Positions 8,365 to 17,479 of a DNA stretch of 64,000 nucleotides are shown piece after piece. Position numbers and translations under genes: made by a program. The notes beneath the pieces are model-generated. The model was not told where the DNA came from, did not search any database, and saw only the letters and a program-made list of their open reading frames with translations. This stretch comes from Streptomyces sp. NBC_01707. GTDB taxonomy: Bacteria; Actinomycetota; Actinomycetes; Streptomycetales; Streptomycetaceae. The DNA lies in assembly GCF_041438805.1 (NCBI RefSeq), contig NZ_CP109190.1:1116001-1180000 (forward strand), in the 5' to 3' direction. Position 1 is the first letter of the stretch. The number at the start of each line of letters is the position of its first letter.

Positions 8365-8470
8365 GGTTGCTGTACTTCTCTGCAGTACTGCTGGCCCTGG
8401 GGACGGACCGATGCGGGGCGGTGGAACGGGTGAGCGCAGGCAGTCGCGGCGTGCTGGCAGTCGTGGGTAC
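8365..8470 (+). repeat. Intergenic repeat, copy B
   Basis: Related to 941-1040 in the same orientation at roughly 80 percent by eye, with a few extra bases near the middle. It lies downstream of the alpha-glucosidase terminator in sequence that otherwise has no recognisable gene. Confidence 0.6.
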
Positions 8471-8985
8471 AGCAGCCGACGGAACCGAGAACCTGCGCAC
8501 AGGCCTTGTCGAGCCAGCCAGGCCCTCGGCTGGCAAGTGGGTTTGGCGCACGATCGGGTGAAATCTGAACTGGCTTGCCCTGTGGGGCGGGTGAGAATGA
8601 TGTCGCTGTGCCCAAGCCATACCCGGAACCCAGTGAATCCATGCCCGACGACCTCCAGACCGCGCAACCTCTCCTCGCGCCGTCGCCCGTGAAATCACCA
8701 CACTCATTCTCGGCTCCGGCGGACAAGATCGCCTCCTGAAGCCGGTGGGGAAGCTCACCGAGGCGCCCGACCTACCCCGCGTTCAGCTGGAACGATGCGC
8801 GGCGGTTCCTATCCGGGGTGACGCCCCCACGCCCCGCCCTGCTCCTACGACCGCAAGTGGTCGGCAGGGCCTCCGACCGCCGCACGCCTCTCCGCTCGCT
8901 CTTCGGTGAAGTGCGGAGAACCAACGGCGACCAGAGGCCCTCGTACCAGGCCGGTCCACATGTCGACTCGCACGCGAACGGCGCT
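8471..8985. other. Stretch without a recognisable gene
   Basis: No frame on either strand shows domain content together with a ribosome binding site. The minus strand immediately below 8986 is the region downstream of the SHOCT protein gene. Confidence 0.4.
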
Positions 8986-9399
8986 TCAGTGCAGGATCTT
9001 CTCCTTGGCGCGCTGGAACTCCTCGTCCGTGAGGTCTCCTCTGGCCTTGATTTCCGAGAGCTTCGCAAGTTCCTCGACCGCACTCGGCTTGGGGGTGCCG
9101 GCGGTCTCGCGGACGTAGCTGTCGAACGCGTGCCGCCGGGCTCGGGCCTGATGCGCTTCGCGCTCCCCCATGCCTTTGCCGCGCGCCATCAAGTACACGA
9201 ACACACCGAGGAAGGGGAGGACGACCACGAAGATGGACCACCCTGCCTTGGCCCACCCGTTGAGGGAGTCGTCACGGAAAATGTCCGAGAAGATCCGGAA
9301 GAGCAGGAAAATCCAAATCACCCACAGGAAAATCCACAGCATGGTCCAGAATGCGCCCAGGAGCGGATAGTCGTAGGCCAAATTCATCTTGCCGTTCAT
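8986..9399 (-). CDS. SHOCT domain membrane protein
   Basis: 137 residues. The N-terminal 75 residues hold two hydrophobic helices (about 13-40 and 52-72: AFWTMLWIFLWVIWIFLLFR, IFVVVLPFLGVFVYLMARG) separated by a charged loop, the layout of the PLDc_N/cardiolipin-synthase-like membrane region. The C-terminal 30 residues (ELAKLSEIKARGDLTDEEF, KEKIL) are a SHOCT domain, a short C-terminal helical pair probably used for oligomerisation. The function of such proteins is unknown; they are common and often stress-associated in Streptomyces. The start is supported by GAAGGGAG nine bases upstream. Confidence 0.85.
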   Translation of the reverse strand: MNGKMNLAYDYPLLGAFWTMLWIFLWVIWIFLLFRIFSDIFRDDSLNGWAKAGWSIFVVVLPFLGVFVYLMARGKGMGEREAHQARARRHAFDSYVRETAGTPKPSAVEELAKLSEIKARGDLTDEEFQRAKEKILH

Positions 9400-9514
9400 G
9401 TGCGTTCTCCCTTCAGCGCCATCGCTGATCCACGTCAGTGGCGATCGCCACGCAGACGCATTGCCACGCTCGACAATCAGTTCAGCTCGTTCGCCCTGGC
9501 CAGCGAGGATTCAC

Positions 9515-9871
9515 TCAGGACCGGATCCGGTTATGAGCTCCGGCCTCGGCCATCGCTTCGGCTTCGGACTCGGCTACCGCGATGGCAATGCCGAGTGCCT
9601 CGGTGATGCGAGTTGCGGCCGACATGACGCGTGCCGTACCCACAACCGGGGCGATGGCAACGAGAACGTCCTGAACTTGCTTGACCGTCAAGTCCGCCTT
9701 CACGGCCGGGTCGACATGCGCGACGTAGGAGATAGCAGGCGCGTCCATGGCCGCGAGCGCTGCCAAGCGCGTGAGAATGAGTGCCTTGTCGTCCAGCCCA
9801 CAACGCTCGATCGAGTCCACTGTCATGGCGGCGAGCGTCTCGAGAACGGGGGCGTCTGTGGTCTTGGTCAT
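9515..9871 (-). CDS. Carboxymuconolactone-decarboxylase-like protein
   Basis: 118 residues from MTKTTDAPVLETLAAMTVDS. All-helical pattern with the repeated small-residue helices (KALILTRLAALAAMDAPA, VQDVLVAIAPVVGTARVMSA, EALGIAIAVAESEAEA) typical of the carboxymuconolactone decarboxylase/AhpD-like fold. The CxxC redox motif of the peroxidase-like members is absent, so an antioxidant role is unlikely; homologues of this type are annotated only by fold. GGAAGGTGG lies upstream of the chosen ATG. It follows the SHOCT gene in orientation but with 115 bases between them. Confidence 0.7.
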   Translation of the reverse strand: MTKTTDAPVLETLAAMTVDSIERCGLDDKALILTRLAALAAMDAPAISYVAHVDPAVKADLTVKQVQDVLVAIAPVVGTARVMSAATRITEALGIAIAVAESEAEAMAEAGAHNRIRS

Positions 9872-10810
9872 CTCCGAACCACCTTCCGGTGCTGTGCGGA
9901 GCCGATACACGCCCCCGCTGCACACGGCAGCCCCGACGCATCACCGACCCACTCTTCCACGGTAGGGGCCCCGGAGAAAGCACGCCCGCTGGGCTGAGCA
10001 CGTCTTGACGAGGTAGGGAAAGGGTAGGGAAAGTGCTACCGCGCTCGCACAGTGACGGCTTTCAAGACCGTTCCGTGAAGCGATCCTGCAAGCCCGCGAC
10101 CTGGTCGTCCCCCGGTTCCGGTGGTACGCCCACCCGTACAGGACGCGCCGCAGCAGCGGGTGCACCTACGGGGGTGTCAGGTGGAAAGAGTCGTAGCAGA
10201 GGGCAGCGAGGCCGAGGGCCGGAAGCCGAAGAGTGCCTGACTCTCCCAGCATCCCCAACTCGGTGCCGGGCCGGCCATGGCTTTCTACCAGCCTGGCCCC
10301 TGCGGCAGGACAGTAACGGGACGGCCCGGCGCGACCTCGATCGCGAGCTCCTCGCACCCAGCGTGCGAACAGCCCCGGGCGCGGGCATTCGCGGAAGTCC
10401 GTACGGCCTTGCACCAGGCCCGTCTGTCGCGGGCGTGATTCACGTCGGCCGACAGGTCAAGCTCATTGCCGGACGAAAGGTTCGCGCTGCCCAAGGGCGC
10501 CAAGACGCGCACTGCACCGCTCCCTCGCGGGTGATGGCGACCGGTGGTAGCCGAGCGTGCCCCGGCCGACAAGTGTGCGGAGTGCCCGCATCGTCGGTCG
10601 CCGGTGCCGTGACCGTGGGCCGACAACGTCGCGGCGGCCACGGACGGCAGCGGGAGTGTGTCGGCACAGGCGGTGGAGTCTCAAGGCAAGGTCGGGCCGG
10701 AGGCCCTGTTCCGCCGGGCTGAGGGCACGTGGCCGGCCGCAGGATTGGAACCTGTGGCCCGGGCCTTCTCTTTCCGATCACTCTCACGGGCGTGCGATAA
10801 GTTGCCCGCC
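9872..10810. other. Long stretch without a recognisable gene
   Basis: About 940 bases with overlapping open frames on both strands. Minus-strand fragments such as LIRxPEL-like helices were looked for and not found; a few protein-like runs (for example minus strand around 10290-10480) have no start, no ribosome binding site and no recognisable family. Probably decayed genes. The promoter of the following acetyltransferase is at the right edge. Confidence 0.4.
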
Positions 10811-11359
10811 ATGACTGAACTCGGACCTGTCACCTGGCCACCTGCCCCGATAAGGACCGAACGGCTCGTGCTCCGCCAGTCCGAGGCCCGGGATCGTGCG
10901 GCGTTCATCGAGCTGTTCGCATCGCCAGAGGTGGGCACCTACCTCGGTGGCCCTCGACCGCGCGATGAGCTCGAACGTGCGGTGCCTGAAGTACCTGGGC
11001 GCCGCCCTGGCGTTTTCGTGATCGATCTCGACGGAGCGCTGATCGGCACGGTCTCGCTCGACAGACGTGATGCGGAGCGTCCGGGTCACGTTCGACCGGA
11101 TGCCAGGGAGGCCGAGCTCGGCTACATGCTCCTGCCAAAGGCGTGGGGACGCGGGTACGCCACCGAGGCGTGCGCAGCGGCACTCGACTGGTTCGCCGAC
11201 GTACGCCCCGACGAACCGGTGGTGCTCTGCACCCAGACCGCCAACACCTGCTCGATGCGCTTGGCGGCGAAACTGGGGTTCACCGAGGTGGAGCGGTTCG
11301 AGGAGTACGGCGCCGAGCAGTGGTTCGGCGTGCGTTCCCCGGTCACACCGTCCGGTTGA
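10811..11359 (+). CDS. GNAT family N-acetyltransferase
   Basis: 182 residues. The N-terminus (IRTERLVLRQSEARDRAAFI) and the acetyl-CoA binding motif A (ELGYMLLPKAWGRGYATEA, near residues 102-120, with the R/Q-x-x-G-x-G/A loop as WGRGYA) identify a RimJ/RimL-type GNAT enzyme that transfers acetyl from acetyl-CoA to an amine. The C-terminal NTCSMRLAAKLGF is the usual motif B. Substrate unknown. The ATG is preceded by TAAGTT seven bases upstream and no ribosome binding site, consistent with a leaderless mRNA. Confidence 0.88.
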   Translation: MTELGPVTWPPAPIRTERLVLRQSEARDRAAFIELFASPEVGTYLGGPRPRDELERAVPEVPGRRPGVFVIDLDGALIGTVSLDRRDAERPGHVRPDAREAELGYMLLPKAWGRGYATEACAAALDWFADVRPDEPVVLCTQTANTCSMRLAAKLGFTEVERFEEYGAEQWFGVRSPVTPSG

Positions 11360-11580
11360 CCTCGGCCGCTTCCTTCAGATCATCCGATCCTCGGTCCGGG
11401 TGTGTCGTCGACTGACGCCCGATGGGCTCGGATCGGTTGGCTGTTGCCGGTACGGACACTTCGACGAGCCGGTGAGGCAGGCGATGACGGTGCAACGCCC
11501 CGGGGCCCCGGTGAGGGGCGCCCGGGGGCGTGTGCTGATGCAGGTGCGGGGCACCGGCGGTCCCGGCCAGGCCTTCCTGG

Positions 11581-12054
11581 TTATGCGAACTGGCCCGGCT
11601 GGTAGCCCCCGGCGGGCTGCTGAACGATGACGTTGCCGCGGTTGAAGGCGTTGATGAGGGCGATGGTGCACACCAGGGCGGCGAGCTGTTCCTCGTCGTA
11701 GTACTTGGCGGCATTCGCCCAGGCCTCGTCCGTGACGCCGCCCGCCGCGTCGGCGATGCGGGTGCCCTGCTCCGTGAGTTCCAGGGCGGCGCGCTCGGCG
11801 TCGGTGAACACCGTGGCCTCGCGCCAGGCCGCGACCAGGTTGAGGCGTGTCGAGGTCTCCCCTGCGTGCGCGGCGTCCTTGGTGTGCATGTCGGTGCAGA
11901 AGCCGCAGCCATTGATCTGGCTCGCGCGGAGCTTCACCAGTTCCTGTGTCGCGGCCGGCAGCGTCGAGTCCGCCAGCGCCTTGCCCGCAGCGACGATGTG
12001 CTTCCCGAACTTGGCTGCGACCGGGCTGGCGAAAAGGTTCAACCGAGCTTCCAT
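11581..12054 (-). CDS. Carboxymuconolactone decarboxylase / AhpD-like peroxidase family protein
   Basis: 157 residues. The segment ELVKLRASQINGCGFCTDMH, near residues 39-58, carries the CxxC redox pair and the following His of the AhpD-like alkylhydroperoxidase core; the rest (DAERAALELTEQGTRIADA, LAALVCTIALINAFNRGNV) matches the family length and helices. Members reduce peroxides with a thiol partner or are of unknown function, often next to an ECF sigma gene; none is adjacent here. AGGAG six bases before ATG supports the start. The gene is downstream of a sugar-kinase remnant in the same orientation. Confidence 0.88.
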   Translation of the reverse strand: MEARLNLFASPVAAKFGKHIVAAGKALADSTLPAATQELVKLRASQINGCGFCTDMHTKDAAHAGETSTRLNLVAAWREATVFTDAERAALELTEQGTRIADAAGGVTDEAWANAAKYYDEEQLAALVCTIALINAFNRGNVIVQQPAGGYQPGQFA

Positions 12055-12223
12055 GATGCACTCCTGTGTCGTTGTTGCCGGCTACACCTCTTGGACGGAA
12101 CAGCCCCAGCGAGTTGTGACATGGACGCATGTGACCTGCGTCTCCCCCACCCCGGCAGGGATCACCCAGGCAGACGTACCGGGCGGACCGCAGCAGCGCG
12201 GGTCCTGAGCTCAGGGCGGGTGA

Positions 12224-12340
12224 CGCCGTCGTCACGTTCGCCACACCGCCGGGCTCGACCCCACCCCCGCGTGCCCAGGACTCGGTCCCGCGCACCGGGG
12301 CGGAGCCGAGCCCGGTGAAGGTGATGTCGATGTGGACGGC
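12224..12340 (-). pseudogene. PfkB-type sugar kinase N-terminal fragment
   Basis: A short frame reads VHIDITFTGLGSAPVRGTES, WARGGGVEPGGVANVTTA. This matches the N-terminal strand of ribokinase/PfkB family kinases, where a G/DIVxTGL segment is followed by the xxPGGxANxAxA substrate loop. Nothing of the ATP-binding C-terminal half is visible. It lies between the AhpD-like gene and the glucarate operon, so it may be a relic of a sugar-acid catabolic gene (for example a keto-sugar kinase), but that is inference. Confidence 0.45.
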
Positions 12341-12534
12341 GCCCGAGGCACAGGCGTCCCGGAGCGGGTCCTGTGCAGTGCACGGTGCTTCGGGTGGATC
12401 GATCCGGTGCGGGCGGGAAGGCCCTCTCCGGTGGTCTCGATCACCGTTCGCTCCCTGACCTGTGCGCATTCAAGCCCGTGGGCACCGCGACCCGTGACGG
12501 GCGGCCGGCGTTTCCGCACCCGCCGCCCGTCAAG

Positions 12535-13965
12535 TCAGGCCCCTGCCGGAGCCGTTCCCGCTGTTCCGGAGTCCACGGTCAGTGCCGTGCCCCGGGTGGC
12601 CTTCGGCGCTGTGACCACAGGGGCCGTCACGGGCTTCGTACGGATCCGGTCGTTGCGCCCGCCACCTCGCACCAGCAGAACGCTCAACGCGGCCAGGAAA
12701 CCGACGACCGTCAGGCCGGCCAGTCCTCCCTTGGTCGAACCCGTCGCGTCCTCGATCAGTCCGAAGGCCGTCGGCGCGACGAAGCCACCGAGGTTGCCGA
12801 TGGAGTTGATGAGCGCGATGCCGGGCGCCGCTGCCCGTGCGTCGAGGTAGCTCTGGGGGATCGTCCAGAAGATCGGCGAAGCCGGCTTGAAGCCGATGGC
12901 CGCGATGCACAGGGCGCCGAGCCCGACCCACGGCGACACGAACACCGCGAGCAGGGTGCCGCAGCCGCCGATGACCAGCAACGTCACCAGGATCGGACGC
13001 CGCTTGCCGATGCGGTCCGAGATCCGCCCGCTCACGTACACGGCGGCGATCGCGCACAGCCAGGGCACCGCCGTCAGCAACCCGACCTGGAACTCGCTCA
13101 GCCCGCCGATGTCGTCCACGATCGACGGCAGCCAGAACGTCACCGCGTACAGAGCGACGTTGATCGCGAAGTAGATCCACAGGAACAGCAGCATCTGCGG
13201 GTCGGCGAGCAGCTTCCACCGGGACACCTGCGCGGTCGCGCGCTCCCCCGCGCGCTCCTCCTGCTCGGTGTCGATGACGGCGACGAGCCCGCGCTTCTCG
13301 TCGTCCGTGAGCCAAGTGGCCTGCTCGATACCGGAATCGAGGAACCGGTAGACGACAAATCCCAGCACCACCGAGAAGACTCCCTCGATGAAGAACATCC
13401 ACTGCCAGCCGGAGTGCCCCCACAAGCCGTGCATCTCGAGCAGCGCGCCCGCGATGGGCCCGACGATGACGGTCGCCGTGCCCGAGCCCATCAGGAAGAT
13501 GGATGTGGCTCGCCCTCGATGGGTGTCCGGCAGCCAGCGCGAGAAGTAGTAGATGACAGCCGGGAAGAACCCGGCCTCCGCGACGCCGAGCAGGAACCGT
13601 AGCGCGTAGAACATCTCCGCGCTCGACACGAAGGCCATTGCGGTGGCCACGAGGCCCCAGGTGATCATGATCCGGGTGAGCCAGATTTTCGCCCCGAAGC
13701 GCTCCATCATCATGTTGGAGGGCACTTCGAATATGGCGTACGCGATGAAGAAGATCCCGGCGCCGAGCCCGAACGCTGCGGCGGACAGCCCGACGTCCGC
13801 GCGGAGTTGATCCTGGGCGAAGCCGAGGTTCACGCGGTCCATGTAGTTCGCGACGAACATCACGAAGAAGAGAGGGACGACGCGCCTGAAGATCTTACGG
13901 ATGGCTGACTGGACTGCGGGTGAGTGCTCAGCAGCGGGGACTTGTGCTGGTGGTACTGCGGACAC
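12535..13965 (-). CDS. gudP: MFS sugar-acid permease (ACS family, glucarate type)
   Basis: 476 residues with about 12 hydrophobic helices. The anion:cation symporter signature is clear: FVANYMDRVNLGFAQDQL near the first helix, ISDRIGKRRPILVTLL in the middle loop, and FPAVIYYFSRWLPDTHRGRA after helix 4. This is the D-glucarate/galactarate:H+ symporter type that would import the substrate of the two enzymes encoded upstream. It is the third gene of a kdgD-gudD-permease operon, 82 bases after gudD. A GTG start with CGGAG upstream is chosen; the frame is open further into gudD but those residues are not protein-like. Substrate inferred from context. Confidence 0.85.
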   Translation of the reverse strand: MSAVPPAQVPAAEHSPAVQSAIRKIFRRVVPLFFVMFVANYMDRVNLGFAQDQLRADVGLSAAAFGLGAGIFFIAYAIFEVPSNMMMERFGAKIWLTRIMITWGLVATAMAFVSSAEMFYALRFLLGVAEAGFFPAVIYYFSRWLPDTHRGRATSIFLMGSGTATVIVGPIAGALLEMHGLWGHSGWQWMFFIEGVFSVVLGFVVYRFLDSGIEQATWLTDDEKRGLVAVIDTEQEERAGERATAQVSRWKLLADPQMLLFLWIYFAINVALYAVTFWLPSIVDDIGGLSEFQVGLLTAVPWLCAIAAVYVSGRISDRIGKRRPILVTLLVIGGCGTLLAVFVSPWVGLGALCIAAIGFKPASPIFWTIPQSYLDARAAAPGIALINSIGNLGGFVAPTAFGLIEDATGSTKGGLAGLTVVGFLAALSVLLVRGGGRNDRIRTKPVTAPVVTAPKATRGTALTVDSGTAGTAPAGA

Positions 13966-14047
13966 GAGCGGCTCCGATCGTGGGCAGGGCGGGGGGAGAT
14001 GGGTGAGCGGGACCGGGTCGCACGAACTTCCGGTCCCGCACGTGCGG

Positions 14048-15343
14048 TTACCAGCGAGGAACGGTCGGCGTGACCCAGTCAGGGTCGGCGATCCGCATCG
14101 CGGCCGCGTCGTCGCGGTCCCGCAGGCAGCCGTCGTCGTCGAGCCAACGCTGATGCAGGAACGCCAGCTTGTCGCGGTCGAGTTCGACGCCGAGCCCGGG
14201 CGCGTCGGACACCTTGACCGCGCCGTCTTCGAAGGTGAGGCGTTCGGTGAGCACGTCCTCGGACTGCCAGGGGTAATGGGAGTCGCAGGCGTGGTGCAGA
14301 TTCGGCACGGTGGACGCGACATGGGTCATCGCGGCAAGGCTGATCCCCAGGTGGGTGTTGGAGTGCATCGACACCCCGACCCCGAACGTGCGGCACACGG
14401 CCGCCAGTTCACGCGTGTTGCGCAGCCCGCCCCAATAGTGGTGGTCGGACAGCACCACCTGCACGGCCCCCTGGGTGAAGGCCTCCTGGATCTCGGCGAA
14501 GGTGGTCACGCACATGTTGGTGGCGAGCGGCACGTCCGTCTTCGCGGCGACCTCGGCCATGGCGGGCGTACCGAGCGCCGGGTCCTCCAGGTATTCGAGT
14601 ACGTCGCCCAGTTCCTGAGCGACCTTCAGCGAAGTTTCCACGGACCAGGCCCCGTTGGGGTCGAGCCGCAGCGGATGTCCGGGAAAGGCCTCGGCGAGTG
14701 CCCGTACGGCGGCGATCTCCTCCTCCGGCGCGAAGACACCGCCCTTGAGCTTGAACGAGGTGAACCCGTACCGCTCGGTGAACTTCCGTGCCTGCTCGAC
14801 GACGCCGGCCGGATCGACGGCGGCCCCCCAGTCATCCTTCTCGCAGGCGACACCCGCCGGGTGGTCGGCCCACTTGTAGAAGAGATAGGCGCTGTACTCC
14901 ACCGTGTCCCGCAGCTTGCCACCGAGCAGCGCGTGCACGGGCAGCCCGAGCGTCTTGCCGAGCGCGTCAAGACAGGCGACCTCGAAGCCGGACACCACCG
15001 ACAAGCGCAACTTGTCGGCGGTCTGCACCCCCCGCAGCCCACCCACGTCGACCTGGTTCTCGACCCGCCCCCGGTCGACGGCGACTTCGTCCGCCACGAC
15101 GAACAGTGCATTGAGATCGGATACTTGACGCCCGACGAGCTTGTCGGCGAAGGGCCTGGCGAGCTCCAGATACTTGCTGTCGCCGTATGTCTCCCCCACC
15201 CCTGTCACGCCACCCGCCGTGACGACCTCCACGATCAGTCGCGGAGTGTACGGCTGGTGCACGCCCTGGGTGTTGAGCAGCGGCGGGTCGGCGACCAGGA
15301 TCGGGGTCAGCCGAACCTCGGTGATGGTCAGATCGCGAGTCAC
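14048..15343 (-). CDS. gudD: Glucarate dehydratase
   Basis: 431-residue enolase-superfamily enzyme that dehydrates D-glucarate (and probably L-idarate) to 5-keto-4-deoxyglucarate. The catalytic groups expected for glucarate dehydratase are visible: KLK at 198-200, metal ligands Asp228 (LRLDPNGAW), Glu253 (EDPA) and Asn276 (LATNMCVT), Asp300 (VVLSDHHYWGG) and His327 (SMHSNTHLGIS). Length is normal. Its ATG overlaps the stop of the upstream dehydratase gene as ATGA, indicating translational coupling. It supplies the substrate for that enzyme. Confidence 0.95.
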   Translation of the reverse strand: MTRDLTITEVRLTPILVADPPLLNTQGVHQPYTPRLIVEVVTAGGVTGVGETYGDSKYLELARPFADKLVGRQVSDLNALFVVADEVAVDRGRVENQVDVGGLRGVQTADKLRLSVVSGFEVACLDALGKTLGLPVHALLGGKLRDTVEYSAYLFYKWADHPAGVACEKDDWGAAVDPAGVVEQARKFTERYGFTSFKLKGGVFAPEEEIAAVRALAEAFPGHPLRLDPNGAWSVETSLKVAQELGDVLEYLEDPALGTPAMAEVAAKTDVPLATNMCVTTFAEIQEAFTQGAVQVVLSDHHYWGGLRNTRELAAVCRTFGVGVSMHSNTHLGISLAAMTHVASTVPNLHHACDSHYPWQSEDVLTERLTFEDGAVKVSDAPGLGVELDRDKLAFLHQRWLDDDGCLRDRDDAAAMRIADPDWVTPTVPRW

Positions 15344-16305
15344 AGGGCGGCTCCTACGGGAGTGAGTGCGGATGCGAGGTCGAGGCCGGCGGCGAGCAGG
15401 CGCTCCAGGTCGGCGAGGTCGGCGGGTGAGGGTTCGGTCAGCGGGGCGCGTACGGGCCCGACGGGACGGCCCCGCAACCGGGCGGCGGCCTTCACGAGCG
15501 AGACTGCGTATCCGGGCTGCCGGTCCCGGATTTCGACGAGCGGGACGTAGAACTCCCGCAGCAGCCGATCCATGACACCGTCGTCGCCCCGCCTACGAGC
15601 CTCGAAGAAGACATCGGCGATCTCGGGTGCGAAGGCGTGGACGGCCGACGAATACGCGGGGACTCCGACCGTGGTGTACGCGCGGGCCTGGATCTCCGCG
15701 GTGGCAGCCCCGTTGAAGAACAGGAAGCCCTCGGGCGCGGCGAGCGTGAGGCGCTGCAGTCGGTCGAGGTCACTGTGCCCGTCCTTGAGTCCGACGACCC
15801 CGGGGATCCGAGCAATCCTCCTCAACGACTCGGCGCTGAAAGTGACTTGGTCGCGCTGGTACGCGATCAGCGGCAGCCGGGTCCGCGCCGCCAGGTGCTC
15901 CAGCTGCGCAACGAGCCCGTCCTGCGGCGCGGCAACGAGATAGTGCGGTAGCACGAGCAGAGCATCGGCGCCGGCCTCCTCGGCGATCTGCGCGAACCGG
16001 GCGGCCTGGGCCCATCCGTACCCGACGCCGGCCACGACGGGCACCCTCCCCGCCACCACTTCCACCGCGGCGGTGACGACGTCCCGGTACTCGTCCTCGT
16101 CCAGGGAGAAGAACTCCCCCGTGCCGCAGGCGGGAAAGACGGCGCCGGGACCGGCGTCGACCTGCGCGGCCAGGTACGCACGGAATCCATCGAGGTCGAG
16201 GGAGCCGTCGTCGTGGAAGCTGGTGAGCGGGAACGACAGCACGCCGTTCGCCATCCCGCTCCGCAGTCGCCCGACGACGGCCTTCGTTTCCGTTTCCGTG
16301 CTCAT
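15340..16305 (-). CDS. kdgD: 5-dehydro-4-deoxyglucarate dehydratase
   Basis: 321-residue DapA-superfamily (beta/alpha)8 enzyme. It dehydrates and decarboxylates 5-keto-4-deoxyglucarate to alpha-ketoglutarate semialdehyde. Visible motifs: GTGEF at 61-65, Tyr149 in LIAYQRD and the Schiff-base Lys174 in VGLKDGHSD. The N-terminal SFPLTSFHDDGSLD loop matches the family. First gene of the glucarate operon, facing the divergent IclR gene; the shared 102-base region has a GTAGA-CATCA-TCTAC palindrome. The next enzyme of the pathway, a semialdehyde dehydrogenase, is not encoded in this window. Confidence 0.94.
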   Translation of the reverse strand: MSTETETKAVVGRLRSGMANGVLSFPLTSFHDDGSLDLDGFRAYLAAQVDAGPGAVFPACGTGEFFSLDEDEYRDVVTAAVEVVAGRVPVVAGVGYGWAQAARFAQIAEEAGADALLVLPHYLVAAPQDGLVAQLEHLAARTRLPLIAYQRDQVTFSAESLRRIARIPGVVGLKDGHSDLDRLQRLTLAAPEGFLFFNGAATAEIQARAYTTVGVPAYSSAVHAFAPEIADVFFEARRRGDDGVMDRLLREFYVPLVEIRDRQPGYAVSLVKAAARLRGRPVGPVRAPLTEPSPADLADLERLLAAGLDLASALTPVGAAL

Positions 16306-16316
16306 TTCCCATCTCC

Positions 16317-16340
16317 GTATGTAGACATCATCTACGTATG
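16317..16340. promoter_or_regulatory. Candidate IclR operator of the glucarate operon
   Basis: Between kdgD and the divergent regulator gene is a hyphenated palindrome GTAGA-CATCA-TCTAC (16321-16335), extended with one mismatch to TATGTAGA / TCTACGTA. It sits 15-35 bases upstream of kdgD and is the only strong dyad in this intergenic region, so it is the best candidate site for the IclR-type protein. Confidence 0.5.
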
Positions 16341-16407
16341 AAGATGAAGGTTAGATACGCAAACAGGGGCCGTCAATGGTTCGGTGGCCCTCGCTTACGA
16401 TCAGCAC

Positions 16408-17208
16408 ATGCCGGACCCCATGAACACGGACGAGGAGCGTGGAGTGCGCGAGGTGAAGTCCGCCGCGCGCACGGTCGAGCTGCTGGAAGTACTGGCGGAG
16501 CGCGGCGATCGCCCCGCCCGGCTCCAGGAACTCGCGGCCGAACTCCAGGTCCCCCGCAGCTCGATGTACGCCCTGCTCCAGACCCTGATAAGCCGGGGCT
16601 GGGTCCGCACGGACATGACAGGCTCCCTCTACGGCATCGGCATCCACGCCCTGCTCACAGGCACGAGCTACCTGGACTCCGACCCACGCGTCCGGGCCGT
16701 ACGCCCGTACCTCGACGAGGCGTCGGAAGCCCTCGGCGAGACGATCCACATGGGCCGCCTGGACGGCGGAGACGTGGCGTACCTGGCAACACGCGAGTCA
16801 CACGAGTACCTGCGCACGATCAGCCGGGTCGGCCGCCGCCTCCCGGCCCACGCGGGCGCGCTGGGCAAGGCACTCCTGGCCGAACGCCCGGACTCGACGC
16901 TCCCCGAGGGCCCGTACACCCCGGCCACCGCCAACACCCACACGGATCGCGACGCACTGGCGGCCGACCTCGAGGAAACCCGCACACGCGGCTACTCCAT
17001 CGATCGCGAGGAGGGCGTCCTCGGCATCATCGGCTTCGGCTTCGCCCTCCGTTACGACACCCCCGCCCAGGACGCCATCAGCTGCTCGGTCCCCGTGCCC
17101 CGCCTCACCCCCGCCCATGAGTCCCAGATCATCAGCGTCATGCGCGAAATCCGCACAAAGATCGAGGCGACGACGCCAGGCGGAGCGGGCGCCCCGCACT
17201 GGCGCTGA
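16408..17208 (+). CDS. IclR family transcriptional regulator
   Basis: 266 residues: an N-terminal winged helix (VKSAARTVELLEVLAERGD, LQELAAELQVPRSSMYALLQ) at about 11-70 and a C-terminal IclR effector-binding domain (LGETIHMGRLDGGDVAYLA, RRLPAHAGALGKALLA, RGYSIDREEGVLGIIGFGF). Divergent from the glucarate operon and therefore probably its regulator, sensing a pathway sugar acid. The first ATG is used; an ATG four codons later is possible. No ribosome binding site is obvious before either. Function as repressor or activator cannot be told from the sequence. Confidence 0.9.
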   Translation: MPDPMNTDEERGVREVKSAARTVELLEVLAERGDRPARLQELAAELQVPRSSMYALLQTLISRGWVRTDMTGSLYGIGIHALLTGTSYLDSDPRVRAVRPYLDEASEALGETIHMGRLDGGDVAYLATRESHEYLRTISRVGRRLPAHAGALGKALLAERPDSTLPEGPYTPATANTHTDRDALAADLEETRTRGYSIDREEGVLGIIGFGFALRYDTPAQDAISCSVPVPRLTPAHESQIISVMREIRTKIEATTPGGAGAPHWR

Positions 17209-17479
17209 CCTCGCCCCGGGCCGGCGCCCCCCGAGGCCGTCATATCGAGTCAAGCGACTCGGAACAGAGCTTCAGGGACGGCGACGGCGGCGCCCCGGAG
17301 AGGCACCGAACCGGGCCGGAGCCGTCGCACTCCCCGTCCGGGGCGTTACGGAGGTCCGCGCAGCGATCGGGATCCCCTCGCTCGTCGTTGAGCCCGCCTG
17401 GCCGTCGAGCGGCCACCAAGGCGCCGCACGAGCGGCCGATTACGGAAGTACCCCGGAGAGGGTCCTCAGTGTGCTCCTC

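Noticed and set aside
6584..8758. A 724-codon minus-strand open frame
   Set aside because: It is antisense to the alpha-glucosidase gene, with no domain content.
11375..12469. A 364-codon minus-strand open frame
   Set aside because: It overlaps the AhpD-like gene in another frame; only the short PfkB-like part near 12224-12340 resembles a protein family.
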